Assembly (NCBI GenBank): GCA_905233325.1
Contig: CAJODU010000029.1
Coordinates: 1 to 12,687, forward strand
Direction of reading: 5' to 3'
DNA length: 12,687 nucleotides
Source: an uncultured Selenomonadaceae bacterium
GTDB lineage: Bacteria > Bacillota > Negativicutes > Selenomonadales > Selenomonadaceae
Within the stretch, counting starts at the first letter, position 1. Every line of letters starts with the position of its first letter. Below, one piece after another: positions 1-7,150 of this stretch. The notes beneath the pieces were generated by a model. It was given only the letters and a program-made list of their open reading frames with translations. It did not search any database and was not told the DNA's origin. The position numbers were made by a program, and so were the translations under genes.

Positions 1-126
1 TTTTGAATGACCCGAAGGACTGAGCAAGGCGGCAGTTACAATATTTTTGATCTGCTCGTCAGTCACAGGTTCACTTGAATACTTGCGGACACTGCGGCGA
101 TTAATCATTAAATCTACCAAATTCAC
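1..126 (-). CDS. nitroreductase family protein, N-terminal part (cut by the left edge)
   Basis: The frame gives 42 residues and runs off the left edge. It begins with GTG at 126, preceded on the minus strand by an AAGGAAG ribosome binding site at 140-134. The N-terminus contains RRSVRKYSSEPVTDEQI, the typical opening of nitroreductase/NADH-dependent flavin reductases, where the Arg residues contact the FMN phosphate. It is followed by a helix and SPSGHSK, which corresponds to the family's (A/S)PS(A/G)xNxQPW segment. Family members are FMN-dependent cytoplasmic homodimers that reduce nitro compounds, quinones or flavins with NAD(P)H. The substrate cannot be told from this fragment. It starts 24 bases after the acyltransferase stop on the same strand, so it is probably the next gene of the same transcript. 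The family call is fairly sure; specificity is unknown. Confidence 0.8.
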   Translation of the reverse strand, partial: MNLVDLMINRRSVRKYSSEPVTDEQIKNIVTAALLSPSGHSK

Positions 127-150
127 AATACCACTTCCTTACGTTGAAAT

Positions 151-1218
151 TTAAACTAATTGTTTGATTATCGGAATCTTTTTCAAAATTAAAGTAATTG
201 AAAGTCCAATCACAAAGACCAAAAAACAGTATATTAATATAGTAATTATGTGGTTTACATGCCTGTGGAAAAAATCAAAGTAACCCATACTTGACAGCAA
301 CATCATAATAAAAATATGAAGTAAATATATTCCCAGAGTACACCTTCCGACGGAAATCAAAATACTTGAAATTAATTCACTGAAATTAACCTTCAGGCAA
401 ATATATTTTACAGTAATGTAAACAGTGATACAATTAACGATCACAAAACAGTTGTGAAAATCTTCAATTTGTATACCTGTAATTTGATACTTAAAATGGG
501 TCAGACAACAGGTAATTATGATTGTAGCTATATTCACTGTCCACAGATATAAGATTTTTTTTAAATCTAAAATTTGAACAGGGAATTTATATTCCAAGTA
601 AAAACCTAAAATAGGAAAAATTGACAAAAAAGCAATTTTTTCCAACAAAGAAAAATTATACGATTCCGCCCCCAAAGTATAGTATATTATGGGAAAAAAT
701 GATATAAATATCAAATGTATTGCAACAGCATAATAGAAAATTTTTTCACTTGAATTTTTAACTATTGACCTCAAAAATGGCAAAAATATCAAATAAATTG
801 TGAAAACATACAAAAACCAAAGCGTAGCATTCCAATAATAACCGTTATGTAATAGAAAATTTTTCAAAAAATCCACAAAATTGAAATTTTCATTCACCCA
901 AAAAATATAATTAATATAATATCCAAATGAACCTGCTATTATTATTGATACGATTCTAAATACTCGGTGAGTGAATATTTTTTTTATGCTTTCCTCTTTT
1001 GTCAGCAACAATGCACCGGAAACCGCAAAGAAGAGCGGCACACTAAACTTGCAGAAGACTGACAACGCCATATAAATCCAATATGAAAAAGTGTCCGGCT
1101 CATAGTGATAAAACAAAAAATAGCCGTCCTGTCCGGTATGATTGAAAATAACGAAAAAAATGGCGATTATCCGCATAATTTCAAGATGTAATTTGAATTT
1201 TTTAATATTTTCTCTCAT
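151..1218 (-). CDS. membrane acyltransferase (acyltransferase 3 / OafA-WecH type)
   Basis: The protein has 355 residues and is very hydrophobic, with about ten predicted membrane segments. The N-terminus carries the acyltransferase-3 signature: an Arg at about residue 16, hydrophobic residues, then FVIFNHTG with the probable catalytic His27. VPLFFAVSGALLL (60-72) follows, and GIYLLHIFIM stands near the C-terminus. Family members move acetyl or other acyl groups across the membrane onto sugars of surface polysaccharide, peptidoglycan or lipids; the acceptor here is unknown. The ATG at 1218 overlaps the HD gene stop as ATGA and has no good ribosome binding site of its own, which suggests translational coupling. 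The gene is visibly richer in A and T than the HD gene upstream, with long A/T runs, which hints at separate ancestry. The length is normal and no break is seen. Confidence 0.85.
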   Translation of the reverse strand: MRENIKKFKLHLEIMRIIAIFFVIFNHTGQDGYFLFYHYEPDTFSYWIYMALSVFCKFSVPLFFAVSGALLLTKEESIKKIFTHRVFRIVSIIIAGSFGYYINYIFWVNENFNFVDFLKNFLLHNGYYWNATLWFLYVFTIYLIFLPFLRSIVKNSSEKIFYYAVAIHLIFISFFPIIYYTLGAESYNFSLLEKIAFLSIFPILGFYLEYKFPVQILDLKKILYLWTVNIATIIITCCLTHFKYQITGIQIEDFHNCFVIVNCITVYITVKYICLKVNFSELISSILISVGRCTLGIYLLHIFIMMLLSSMGYFDFFHRHVNHIITILIYCFLVFVIGLSITLILKKIPIIKQLV

Positions 1219-2009
1219 ACCGCAGCATTATCTGAATTGCACTTTTTCTCAACGTATTCAAGAAGACGATCTATTCCCATTTGAACTTTGTCATCTATCG
1301 GAAGAGCACTGATAATCTTATCTATATAACCCCTTTGAACGATCTTTTTCATCGTCCAGGTGAAGTTAATGTCGTAGACCCACATAAGTCTGACGATTTT
1401 TCTGTCGCCGTTGGTGCGAATTTTGCGATAGTCTGCTTGGTTACCCGCAACAAAATTCTCAACGAAATCAGGACTAATATCCGGCCTTTCCTTTCCTTTG
1501 ATGAATCTAGGCATCTTGTCGGCGTTCTCCTGCGCGAGGAATGGCTCAAGGACACGGTAAATATCCAATTTATCAGCATCGCGAATAATTTTTGCAAACA
1601 GGATTTTCCGCTCGTCGTCAGTTTCTTCAATGAGTTTTTTATTGTGATTCTTGATTGCAAAGTGAACTATATCATTATCCTCAGCGGAAAGTTTTTGGAA
1701 GAAGTCAAGCTCGTCAATTACCTTTAAGCCTAAATCAGCATGATCTTCGGAATCAGCATCGTTGAAGGTTTTATAGATACTGTACTGACGAAAACGGCCG
1801 ACATCATGAAACAAGCCGATAATCTCTGCAAGCTCGCTGTCATGCTTGGAGAGATTGAGATATTTGGCAAGCTCAATGCAATTTGAAGTAACATAACCGG
1901 TGTGAGTCTCCTTAATCAATATACCCTGCTGAACTTCCGCATCATCAGAATAGAAGGACTTCATATATTGATTCATCCAACTGTGCATATGCTCCAAAAG
2001 TTCTTTCAA
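1215..2009 (-). CDS. HD domain phosphohydrolase
   Basis: The protein has 264 residues and the metal-binding pattern of HD phosphohydrolases: His36 (ETHTGYV), His68-Asp69 (LFHDVGRF), His90 (EDHADLG), His122 (IKNHN) and Asp144/Asp146 (IRDADKLD). The extra histidines resemble HD proteins with two-metal sites. The family cleaves phosphomonoesters or phosphodiesters of nucleotides and related compounds in the cytoplasm; the substrate here cannot be named. The start is TTG at 2009, since a GGGGAG ribosome binding site lies nine bases before it and no in-frame ATG has a comparable site. It follows the 1085-residue protein after 49 bases and overlaps the acyltransferase by four bases. The HD call is firm; its biological role is open. 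Confidence 0.88.
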   Translation of the reverse strand: MKELLEHMHSWMNQYMKSFYSDDAEVQQGILIKETHTGYVTSNCIELAKYLNLSKHDSELAEIIGLFHDVGRFRQYSIYKTFNDADSEDHADLGLKVIDELDFFQKLSAEDNDIVHFAIKNHNKKLIEETDDERKILFAKIIRDADKLDIYRVLEPFLAQENADKMPRFIKGKERPDISPDFVENFVAGNQADYRKIRTNGDRKIVRLMWVYDINFTWTMKKIVQRGYIDKIISALPIDDKVQMGIDRLLEYVEKKCNSDNAAV

Positions 2010-2058
2010 GCAATTTCACTCCCCTATATTGAAATTTCTATCAATTTTTATGTATCTG

Positions 2059-5000
2059 TCATTTTTGAGGCACCCTCAAGCTGTCCGGTCGTGCAGGGCG
2101 AATTTCAAAATATTTGGCGTCCTTCTTGGAGGGTAAGAGCTTTATCACTGTCCCTGCCGCCACATTCTCCCAGATCGCATTGTCAAGCGGGAACTCTTGA
2201 TGTCCTCCTAAGAATCCCGTATCAGAGCTTGGTATCATGCGAATTTTAATAGTAGCCGGCTCGTCCAGTTCGATATTAGTGCCGCCATTCTTATTGTAGG
2301 CAAGATATAGAGTCGGCGTATACTCCGCCTCTGTCTCAATAACCAGCTTGCAATTCTTCGCCTTCAACGTCTTTTTGAAGACTCCGCTTGACGCCCATTC
2401 CAGCCAGTAGACAATCTCTGCCTTCGGTCTATTGTTGATAATTTCGGTGTCAGGTTCAGAAAATACCGTGCTGCCGTCGCTCATTTTGTATTCCCCTATC
2501 ACCGTCAAATAAAGCTCAGTCGGCGGCGGCGAGGGAATAATAATCACTCTGTCAAGTTCGTATTTTTTGGCAAATATTGACCTCATTCTGTTGCTCTTAG
2601 CGTCCTCAACAGTCATATACAGCTTGCCTCTGGTGTTTTTGGTCGTGATAGCATAGTAAATCTTCGTCAGCTTGTCAGGCAGTCTGTTGAGTATGATTTT
2701 GAGTTTGCCATCGTCGATTGAAGTTTTATCTATATTGATTGTGCAGGGCGTCACGTTGGCGATATTAACAACGTCGCAAATTACACCCAGCGTCTGTGTG
2801 GCGGAGATTACAGCAATCTTGCAGAATTCGTCATTAAGTTTGAACTCACAAATCTGATTGCGGCTGTCACCTCTCGCCAGGATCCTACTGCTGCCAAGAA
2901 TACTGTCCAAGCGGCTCAACTCGATTCGATTGCCCATTTTTTTGAGGCTGTCGATATTGAGCTGGGTGTTTTTGATTTCACGGAACAGCACAGTAAATTC
3001 ACCGGTAGACCGCCAGTTGAAGATCACTCTGTCATTGACGACGCGATAAGTGATATTTTGTAATTCAACAGGCGGAGATTCAGGCATCAGCTTGACAGTT
3101 AATCCCTCACTGTAGGCATACTTGCGGCTGACTTTCCAGACTTCATCATAATGTATATTACTTTCCTGCACCTGCTCGGTACTTTCGGCCGATTCATAAA
3201 CGCATTGCAATCTGTAATAATATTGTCTCTTGCTCTTGACTGCACGATCGACAAAAGAGGTCTGCCGACAGCAGGGATCAATCACCACAGAATTACCCTC
3301 AGTATCCGTGCGGAGGATTCTCACACCAATGCAGCGGTTAGAGGGTTTCACCCAACTGAATGAGCAAAAACCGTCCTCCGTCCTTGCCGTCAAGTTGCGT
3401 TCCTCAATATCACTGTAGTATACAACTTGACAGGTCGCAGGTGCCGATATGGTTTCCATTCTCGTTGCGAAGATAGCATAACCGTAGAGCAGACCCGTGA
3501 GAATGTTCCTGTCTTCATATTCCAGCTTTTCCGTCTTATCAATGAGAAGTTCGCCGTCTTTGTTGTTTTGAGGGATACCTCCAATCTTGCGGATCAACTG
3601 ATATTTAACGCCTAAGTCATTAGCCGGCTGCCAGGTGACATTGCAAACGAGCTTAATTTCCTCATATTCCGGCTGTACCTTGCCGGTGACGTTGATTTTA
3701 TTGACTATGGAGGCTCCTTTGACGGTTTTGGAAGGTGGAATCTCTTTTATTACTGCATGGATTGAGGCAGGTATTTTCGGTTTAATCAGTCTCAACCGCT
3801 CAAGGACAGGTTTGTAGTGCCTTACCCCTGCTTTTTGAAGAGTGTTGATTATCTCCAAGCACTTGCTGACGGCTTTATCAGGTGCCATTGAAAGCGAGGG
3901 AAGTTCTGACTTTGCCCAGTTATCCAATTCCCTTAACTTCTGCGCCTTGACCAGCTTGTTTATTCTGTCTTCCAATGATTTCAATCTCAAATCATTTGCA
4001 TTGACAAGGCGTGCCTTCGCGACAAGTTCAAATACTTTTGTCATCAGCGTTTGGATTTTGATTATCTGTACATCAACCCCCACCGACGTCGCTTCCTCGA
4101 CAATGGCAAGCATTTCGTTAGCCTGTTTGAGATAATCAGAAATTCGCCGCATTTCTCCAAGTTTGAATTTACAAAAATCACATTCCTCAGACGCTGCGGG
4201 TATAGATTTATGGCAGTTGGGACACTCAATATAAAAGCTCCCTCCACAGGCGGGACACCTCGCTTGCTGTGCCGCCTCTTTAGTACGGAATTGAGTATAA
4301 GTGTGGCAGTTGTCACATTTCACAAAAAATGTCGTTTCGTTGGGATTATCAGCAGATTCATAGGGATCATTGAGCAAGCCGGTATATTTGTTGTAAAGCG
4401 CGGCGGCAAGTTCGTATCTGTTAATAACGCCCCTCAAGCCGTTCTGCTCCTGTATGTGATTAATACATTGATCTGCGAAGTAGCTATCATGCTTGAAAAT
4501 GTCAGGTGCTGCCTTCAACTTGTGAAAAAATTCATTAAGCGGCTCTATATCAACCGAGTGATTATAGCGATACTTATTTTCATTTGTATTAAAGATTTGC
4601 ATTTGAGCAATGTTGAGTATATTCTTGATTGCATACCAAGACTGATTAGCCCCTGCCGTCTGTTGAGCCTCGAATCTAAATATATCAGACAGTTCCTCCG
4701 CACTCCAAGTACGATAAGCCTGTGGGTTGGCTCCTCTGCCGTCAAGTTCATACGCCAGCTCATAGAGGTTGTTGACATCTTTCGCCCAAGGGTAACGCTT
4801 GAAGTCCGTGAAAGTATGGAAGTCTGCAAAATTTTTGCGAAGGTCGTCCATAACATTGTCAGACATGAAGAAATCGTTGAGCAATTTCAAGATAGAAGTC
4901 TTATTACGGGGGGATTTAATCTCAAAGCCTTCTTCTTTGTAGCTTGCCTCTACTGTTGAGAGACTGAGACGGAGTTTTTCACCGACCTTCTTCATCTGAG

Positions 5001-5316
5001 CTCGCGTGACTTGAAGAGTACCACCTGCACCCTTGCGAATGATGGCAATATACTCTCGAAGTTGGTTGACACGCTGCTCCTTGAGTTCTCTGGCTTGTAT
5101 TTGCCTAAATTGAGGATTGTCAACCATCGCAGACATTATGTTATTCATTGCGGCAATTTCGTCCGCAATCTCACTGCGCCGCTGTACATCAACGGTGGTA
5201 TTCTGTTCGGTTGTGAGATTTTTCTTCCACTCTTCATATGCAGATTTAATCTTTTTTAGATTGTCAGGTGGATCGAAGTCCACTCCAAGTACCTCAAAAA
5301 TATTCTTTATCGCCAA
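2059..5316 (-). CDS. large multidomain protein: J-like N-terminus, two zinc ribbons, FN3-like beta domains
   Basis: The protein has 1085 residues with no signal peptide or membrane segment, so it is probably cytoplasmic. Residues 1-65 (IFEVLGVDF, then helices with IKSAYEEWKK) resemble a J domain, but the HPD motif that stimulates Hsp70 is absent. Residues 66-325 are mostly helical. Eight cysteines in four CxxC pairs (334/337, 354/357, 365/368, 379/382) make two zinc ribbons. A helical stretch (about 385-525) leads to a beta-rich C-terminal half; segments near 540-635, 640-730 and 750-840 look like FN3 repeats with Trp and Tyr at the usual core places. I do not recognise a named family, and no catalytic motif is evident. 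A scaffold or chaperone-adaptor role is inference. The start is TTG at 5316, with GGTGGAGAG just upstream. It follows the DUF2283-like gene by 30 bases. Confidence 0.8.
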   Translation of the reverse strand: MAIKNIFEVLGVDFDPPDNLKKIKSAYEEWKKNLTTEQNTTVDVQRRSEIADEIAAMNNIMSAMVDNPQFRQIQARELKEQRVNQLREYIAIIRKGAGGTLQVTRAQMKKVGEKLRLSLSTVEASYKEEGFEIKSPRNKTSILKLLNDFFMSDNVMDDLRKNFADFHTFTDFKRYPWAKDVNNLYELAYELDGRGANPQAYRTWSAEELSDIFRFEAQQTAGANQSWYAIKNILNIAQMQIFNTNENKYRYNHSVDIEPLNEFFHKLKAAPDIFKHDSYFADQCINHIQEQNGLRGVINRYELAAALYNKYTGLLNDPYESADNPNETTFFVKCDNCHTYTQFRTKEAAQQARCPACGGSFYIECPNCHKSIPAASEECDFCKFKLGEMRRISDYLKQANEMLAIVEEATSVGVDVQIIKIQTLMTKVFELVAKARLVNANDLRLKSLEDRINKLVKAQKLRELDNWAKSELPSLSMAPDKAVSKCLEIINTLQKAGVRHYKPVLERLRLIKPKIPASIHAVIKEIPPSKTVKGASIVNKINVTGKVQPEYEEIKLVCNVTWQPANDLGVKYQLIRKIGGIPQNNKDGELLIDKTEKLEYEDRNILTGLLYGYAIFATRMETISAPATCQVVYYSDIEERNLTARTEDGFCSFSWVKPSNRCIGVRILRTDTEGNSVVIDPCCRQTSFVDRAVKSKRQYYYRLQCVYESAESTEQVQESNIHYDEVWKVSRKYAYSEGLTVKLMPESPPVELQNITYRVVNDRVIFNWRSTGEFTVLFREIKNTQLNIDSLKKMGNRIELSRLDSILGSSRILARGDSRNQICEFKLNDEFCKIAVISATQTLGVICDVVNIANVTPCTINIDKTSIDDGKLKIILNRLPDKLTKIYYAITTKNTRGKLYMTVEDAKSNRMRSIFAKKYELDRVIIIPSPPPTELYLTVIGEYKMSDGSTVFSEPDTEIINNRPKAEIVYWLEWASSGVFKKTLKAKNCKLVIETEAEYTPTLYLAYNKNGGTNIELDEPATIKIRMIPSSDTGFLGGHQEFPLDNAIWENVAAGTVIKLLPSKKDAKYFEIRPARPDSLRVPQK

Positions 5317-5346
5317 TTCTATCTCTCCACCTCGATCAATAATATT

Positions 5347-5592
5347 TTAAGGCTCGTCAGGCAATTCAGCAAAATCATTCGGATAGTATTTTTTCAGATT
5401 CGGCTTTTGTTTCTTGTAATCCATCACGGTAAAGCCGGTGCAGTCGTTGGTTGTATCATCATAATGCACCAAAATACCGGGATAATCCTCAATCACTGAA
5501 GAGTTCCAGCGATCGGCATAATGTACATGCATTACATCATGCTCATCATCATACTTATAAACCGGATGTTCTTTACTTACGTTTACTTGCAT
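5347..5592 (-). CDS. small DUF2283-like protein
   Basis: The protein has 81 residues. The pattern YDDEHDVMHVHYAD, an acidic segment, then GILVHYDDTTNDCTGFTVMD matches the DUF2283 layout (YDxExDxLxIxF..., then GIxxxYDxxGxxxGxxIxD), a small beta-rich fold. DUF2283 genes are often found beside small RelE/DUF4258-like toxin-type genes. Here the ATG at 5592 lies inside the end of the upstream gene (20-base overlap), with GGAGGAATG serving as ribosome binding site, so the two are probably translated together. An antitoxin or partner role is inference. The lysine- and proline-rich C-terminal 20 residues extend beyond the core and could be a binding tail. The assignment is by pattern only and the similarity is moderate. 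Confidence 0.7.
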   Translation of the reverse strand: MQVNVSKEHPVYKYDDEHDVMHVHYADRWNSSVIEDYPGILVHYDDTTNDCTGFTVMDYKKQKPNLKKYYPNDFAELPDEP

Positions 5593-5947
5593 TATAAATC
5601 ATTCCTCCATCTATAACTAATTCGTCCATTACACGACGTGCATACCAAGTAATGATATTGAATGGATTTTTTTCAACCTCAATAATAATGCCTACAGTTT
5701 TTATTTTATGATTTTCTTGAGGGATTTCAACCAAACCAAGATATTTCCAACGATCGTTAAATTCTCTATCTTTTATTATAAAGTATGGATATTGTAGAAC
5801 AAATTTAACTTGATCTTCAATCAAACTGCGAACTTCAGCATCTTTGTTACTATGATCTCCCATAATGTGTCTAACAAATATTGATTGTTTCAAAACAATT
5901 TCATTACCGAGCGGATCGGTAACCTTCCAACGAATTTCATCTTCCAC
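5573..5947 (-). CDS. putative PBECR/RelE-like nuclease-fold protein
   Basis: The protein has about 124 residues. It opens with a short strand pair (WKVTDPLGNEIVL), then a helix with FVRHIMGDHSNKDAEV and a second helix leading to QYPYFIIKD. Strands follow: YLGLVEI, VGIIIEV and ITWYARR. This order resembles small RNase-like folds of the phage-Barnase-EndoU-ColicinE5-RelE (PBECR) and DUF4258 groups, in which a His in the first helix and a basic residue on the last strand are often functional. I cannot verify the catalytic residues. Two in-frame GTG starts exist, at 5956 and 5947. I prefer 5947 because AGGTGG stands five bases before it, while nothing suitable precedes 5956. It overlaps the DUF2283-like gene by 20 bases, and the dual-OB gene lies just upstream. 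A toxin-like role is inference. Confidence 0.6.
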   Translation of the reverse strand: MEDEIRWKVTDPLGNEIVLKQSIFVRHIMGDHSNKDAEVRSLIEDQVKFVLQYPYFIIKDREFNDRWKYLGLVEIPQENHKIKTVGIIIEVEKNPFNIITWYARRVMDELVIDGGMIYNASKRK

Positions 5948-5986
5948 ACTTTCCACCTCAATGTTAAGCCAATCTCAAAGTCCTCA

Positions 5987-6649
5987 TTATTTCCATTTTA
6001 GAAATTGAGCCGCCATCTTGTAATATCTACCATCTCTGAATCTGTCCGTCAAGCTGAATACCACTATAGCCTTGTCACAGAATTTATACCTACCAACGGA
6101 TTTATCTTCGTAGAGTTGACGAATTTTTATATCACCTATTGCAAATTCTGAATAGTGGCGGTTCTCACAGTCAAAATTCAATTTAAATTGCTTGTGTCCG
6201 TCTCTACCGCTCTTTTTGACAACTACTTCAAGATTGGTGATATAAAGCATCAACAGTGATTCTCTGGAATTGACCCTATCAATTTCTTCTTTCGTCAAAC
6301 GCCGCTCTCGACTGAAAAATATTTCATCACGATAATCAAAATCATGCAATAAAACTGTCTTGTGTAATGTCAATTTATCAACATATCGCCATTTTCTGGA
6401 ATTGTCATAGAAAAAATTTTCAGGCTGAATGGGATTATTGCAAGGCTCCTCTTCGTGAATCCTTACAACGTCGAATATTTTAACATGGTGACCATTTGCG
6501 TAAATCAAGTGCTCATCAGGCACAGCACCCTCAATATCTTTAAAATCAGAATAAGGTCGCACCCACTTGCCGGTATTAACATCAACGCCGGCAACACAGT
6601 AATTGTTATTCTTTTCACTTATTGCCAAAATCACAATATCTCTATCCAT
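5987..6649 (-). CDS. dual OB-fold-like domain protein
   Basis: The protein has 220 residues, is soluble and is mostly beta. The opening IVILAISEKNNNYCVAGVD followed by GKWVRPYSD (28-35), and the ending AIVVFSLTDRFRDGRYYKM, match what I recall of the dual OB-containing domain group (DuOB): a conserved WVRP after the first hairpin and a final S...GR.YK strand. These proteins are thought to bind nucleic acid or nucleotides and have been noted in gene neighbourhoods with DUF488. No enzyme motif is seen. The ATG at 6649 is preceded by GAGG inside the nine-base gap after the DUF488 stop, so the two genes are very probably co-translated. The domain name is from memory; the specific function is unknown. 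Confidence 0.65.
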   Translation of the reverse strand: MDRDIVILAISEKNNNYCVAGVDVNTGKWVRPYSDFKDIEGAVPDEHLIYANGHHVKIFDVVRIHEEEPCNNPIQPENFFYDNSRKWRYVDKLTLHKTVLLHDFDYRDEIFFSRERRLTKEEIDRVNSRESLLMLYITNLEVVVKKSGRDGHKQFKLNFDCENRHYSEFAIGDIKIRQLYEDKSVGRYKFCDKAIVVFSLTDRFRDGRYYKMAAQFLKWK

Positions 6650-6658
6650 ACAAAGGCC

Positions 6659-7105
6659 TCACATAAGATGCTTAATCTCATAATCACCAAAATTGTCACG
6701 GATCAATTCGGCAAGCAAGCGGCGATGGCATTTATCAGGCTTATCCTCACTACAAAGCAAGCAATATCTGTCTAAATCAGGATATTTACTCTCTATATAA
6801 TCGGTAATACCTCTCAATTCCATTATTTGTGTAAATCTTTCAGTGTAATCGTCCCAATAAATTTGCTTATTTCTATACGCAGTCAAAAGATCTTCAGATG
6901 GTGCGAACATATTATCATTGATATAATTAATATTTGCAATCTTTTTCAGAAAGTATTTAATATCGGGGTACTTACTAAATCCTGCAAGTTGATAGGTATT
7001 ATAAAGCCTTACATCAAGGACACAACGGACATTATTATCTTCGAGCAGTGCAAAAAATCTCTCTGCCGTTTTCTTTGACGTTCCAATAGTAAATAACTGC
7101 TTCAT
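6659..7105 (-). CDS. DUF488 family protein
   Basis: The protein has 148 residues from the chosen start. It has the DUF488 hallmarks: an N-terminal FTIGTS strand, the VLDVR motif (residues 29-33), and the C-terminal cluster CLLC-SEDKPDKC-HR with Cys115, Cys118 and Cys126-His127-Arg128. DUF488 proteins are small and cytoplasmic, without a settled biochemical role; the conserved Cys/His/Arg set suggests a metal, nucleotide or nucleic acid site. I chose ATG 7105 because AAGGTG stands six bases before it. A GTG at 7114 in the same frame has a weaker site. It follows trkA by 45 bases and precedes the dual-OB gene by nine, a pairing I have seen associated before. The family call is strong. Confidence 0.85.
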   Translation of the reverse strand: MKQLFTIGTSKKTAERFFALLEDNNVRCVLDVRLYNTYQLAGFSKYPDIKYFLKKIANINYINDNMFAPSEDLLTAYRNKQIYWDDYTERFTQIMELRGITDYIESKYPDLDRYCLLCSEDKPDKCHRRLLAELIRDNFGDYEIKHLM

Positions 7106-7150
7106 AAAAATCACCTTAACCTTATGTCACAACACCATTAACATAATCTA

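Noticed and set aside
1281..1727. 148-codon plus-strand frame
   Set aside because: It is antisense to the HD phosphohydrolase, whose metal-binding residues are intact; no independent support.
2028..2050. ATTGA...TCAAT inverted repeat followed by T residues, considered as a terminator between the large gene and the HD gene
   Set aside because: The stem is only five AT-rich pairs and the T-run is on the wrong strand for the leftward genes.
4051..4959. 302-codon open frame on the plus strand
   Set aside because: It lies fully antisense to the 1085-residue gene, has no ribosome binding site or recognisable domain, and the minus-strand product has clear zinc ribbons.
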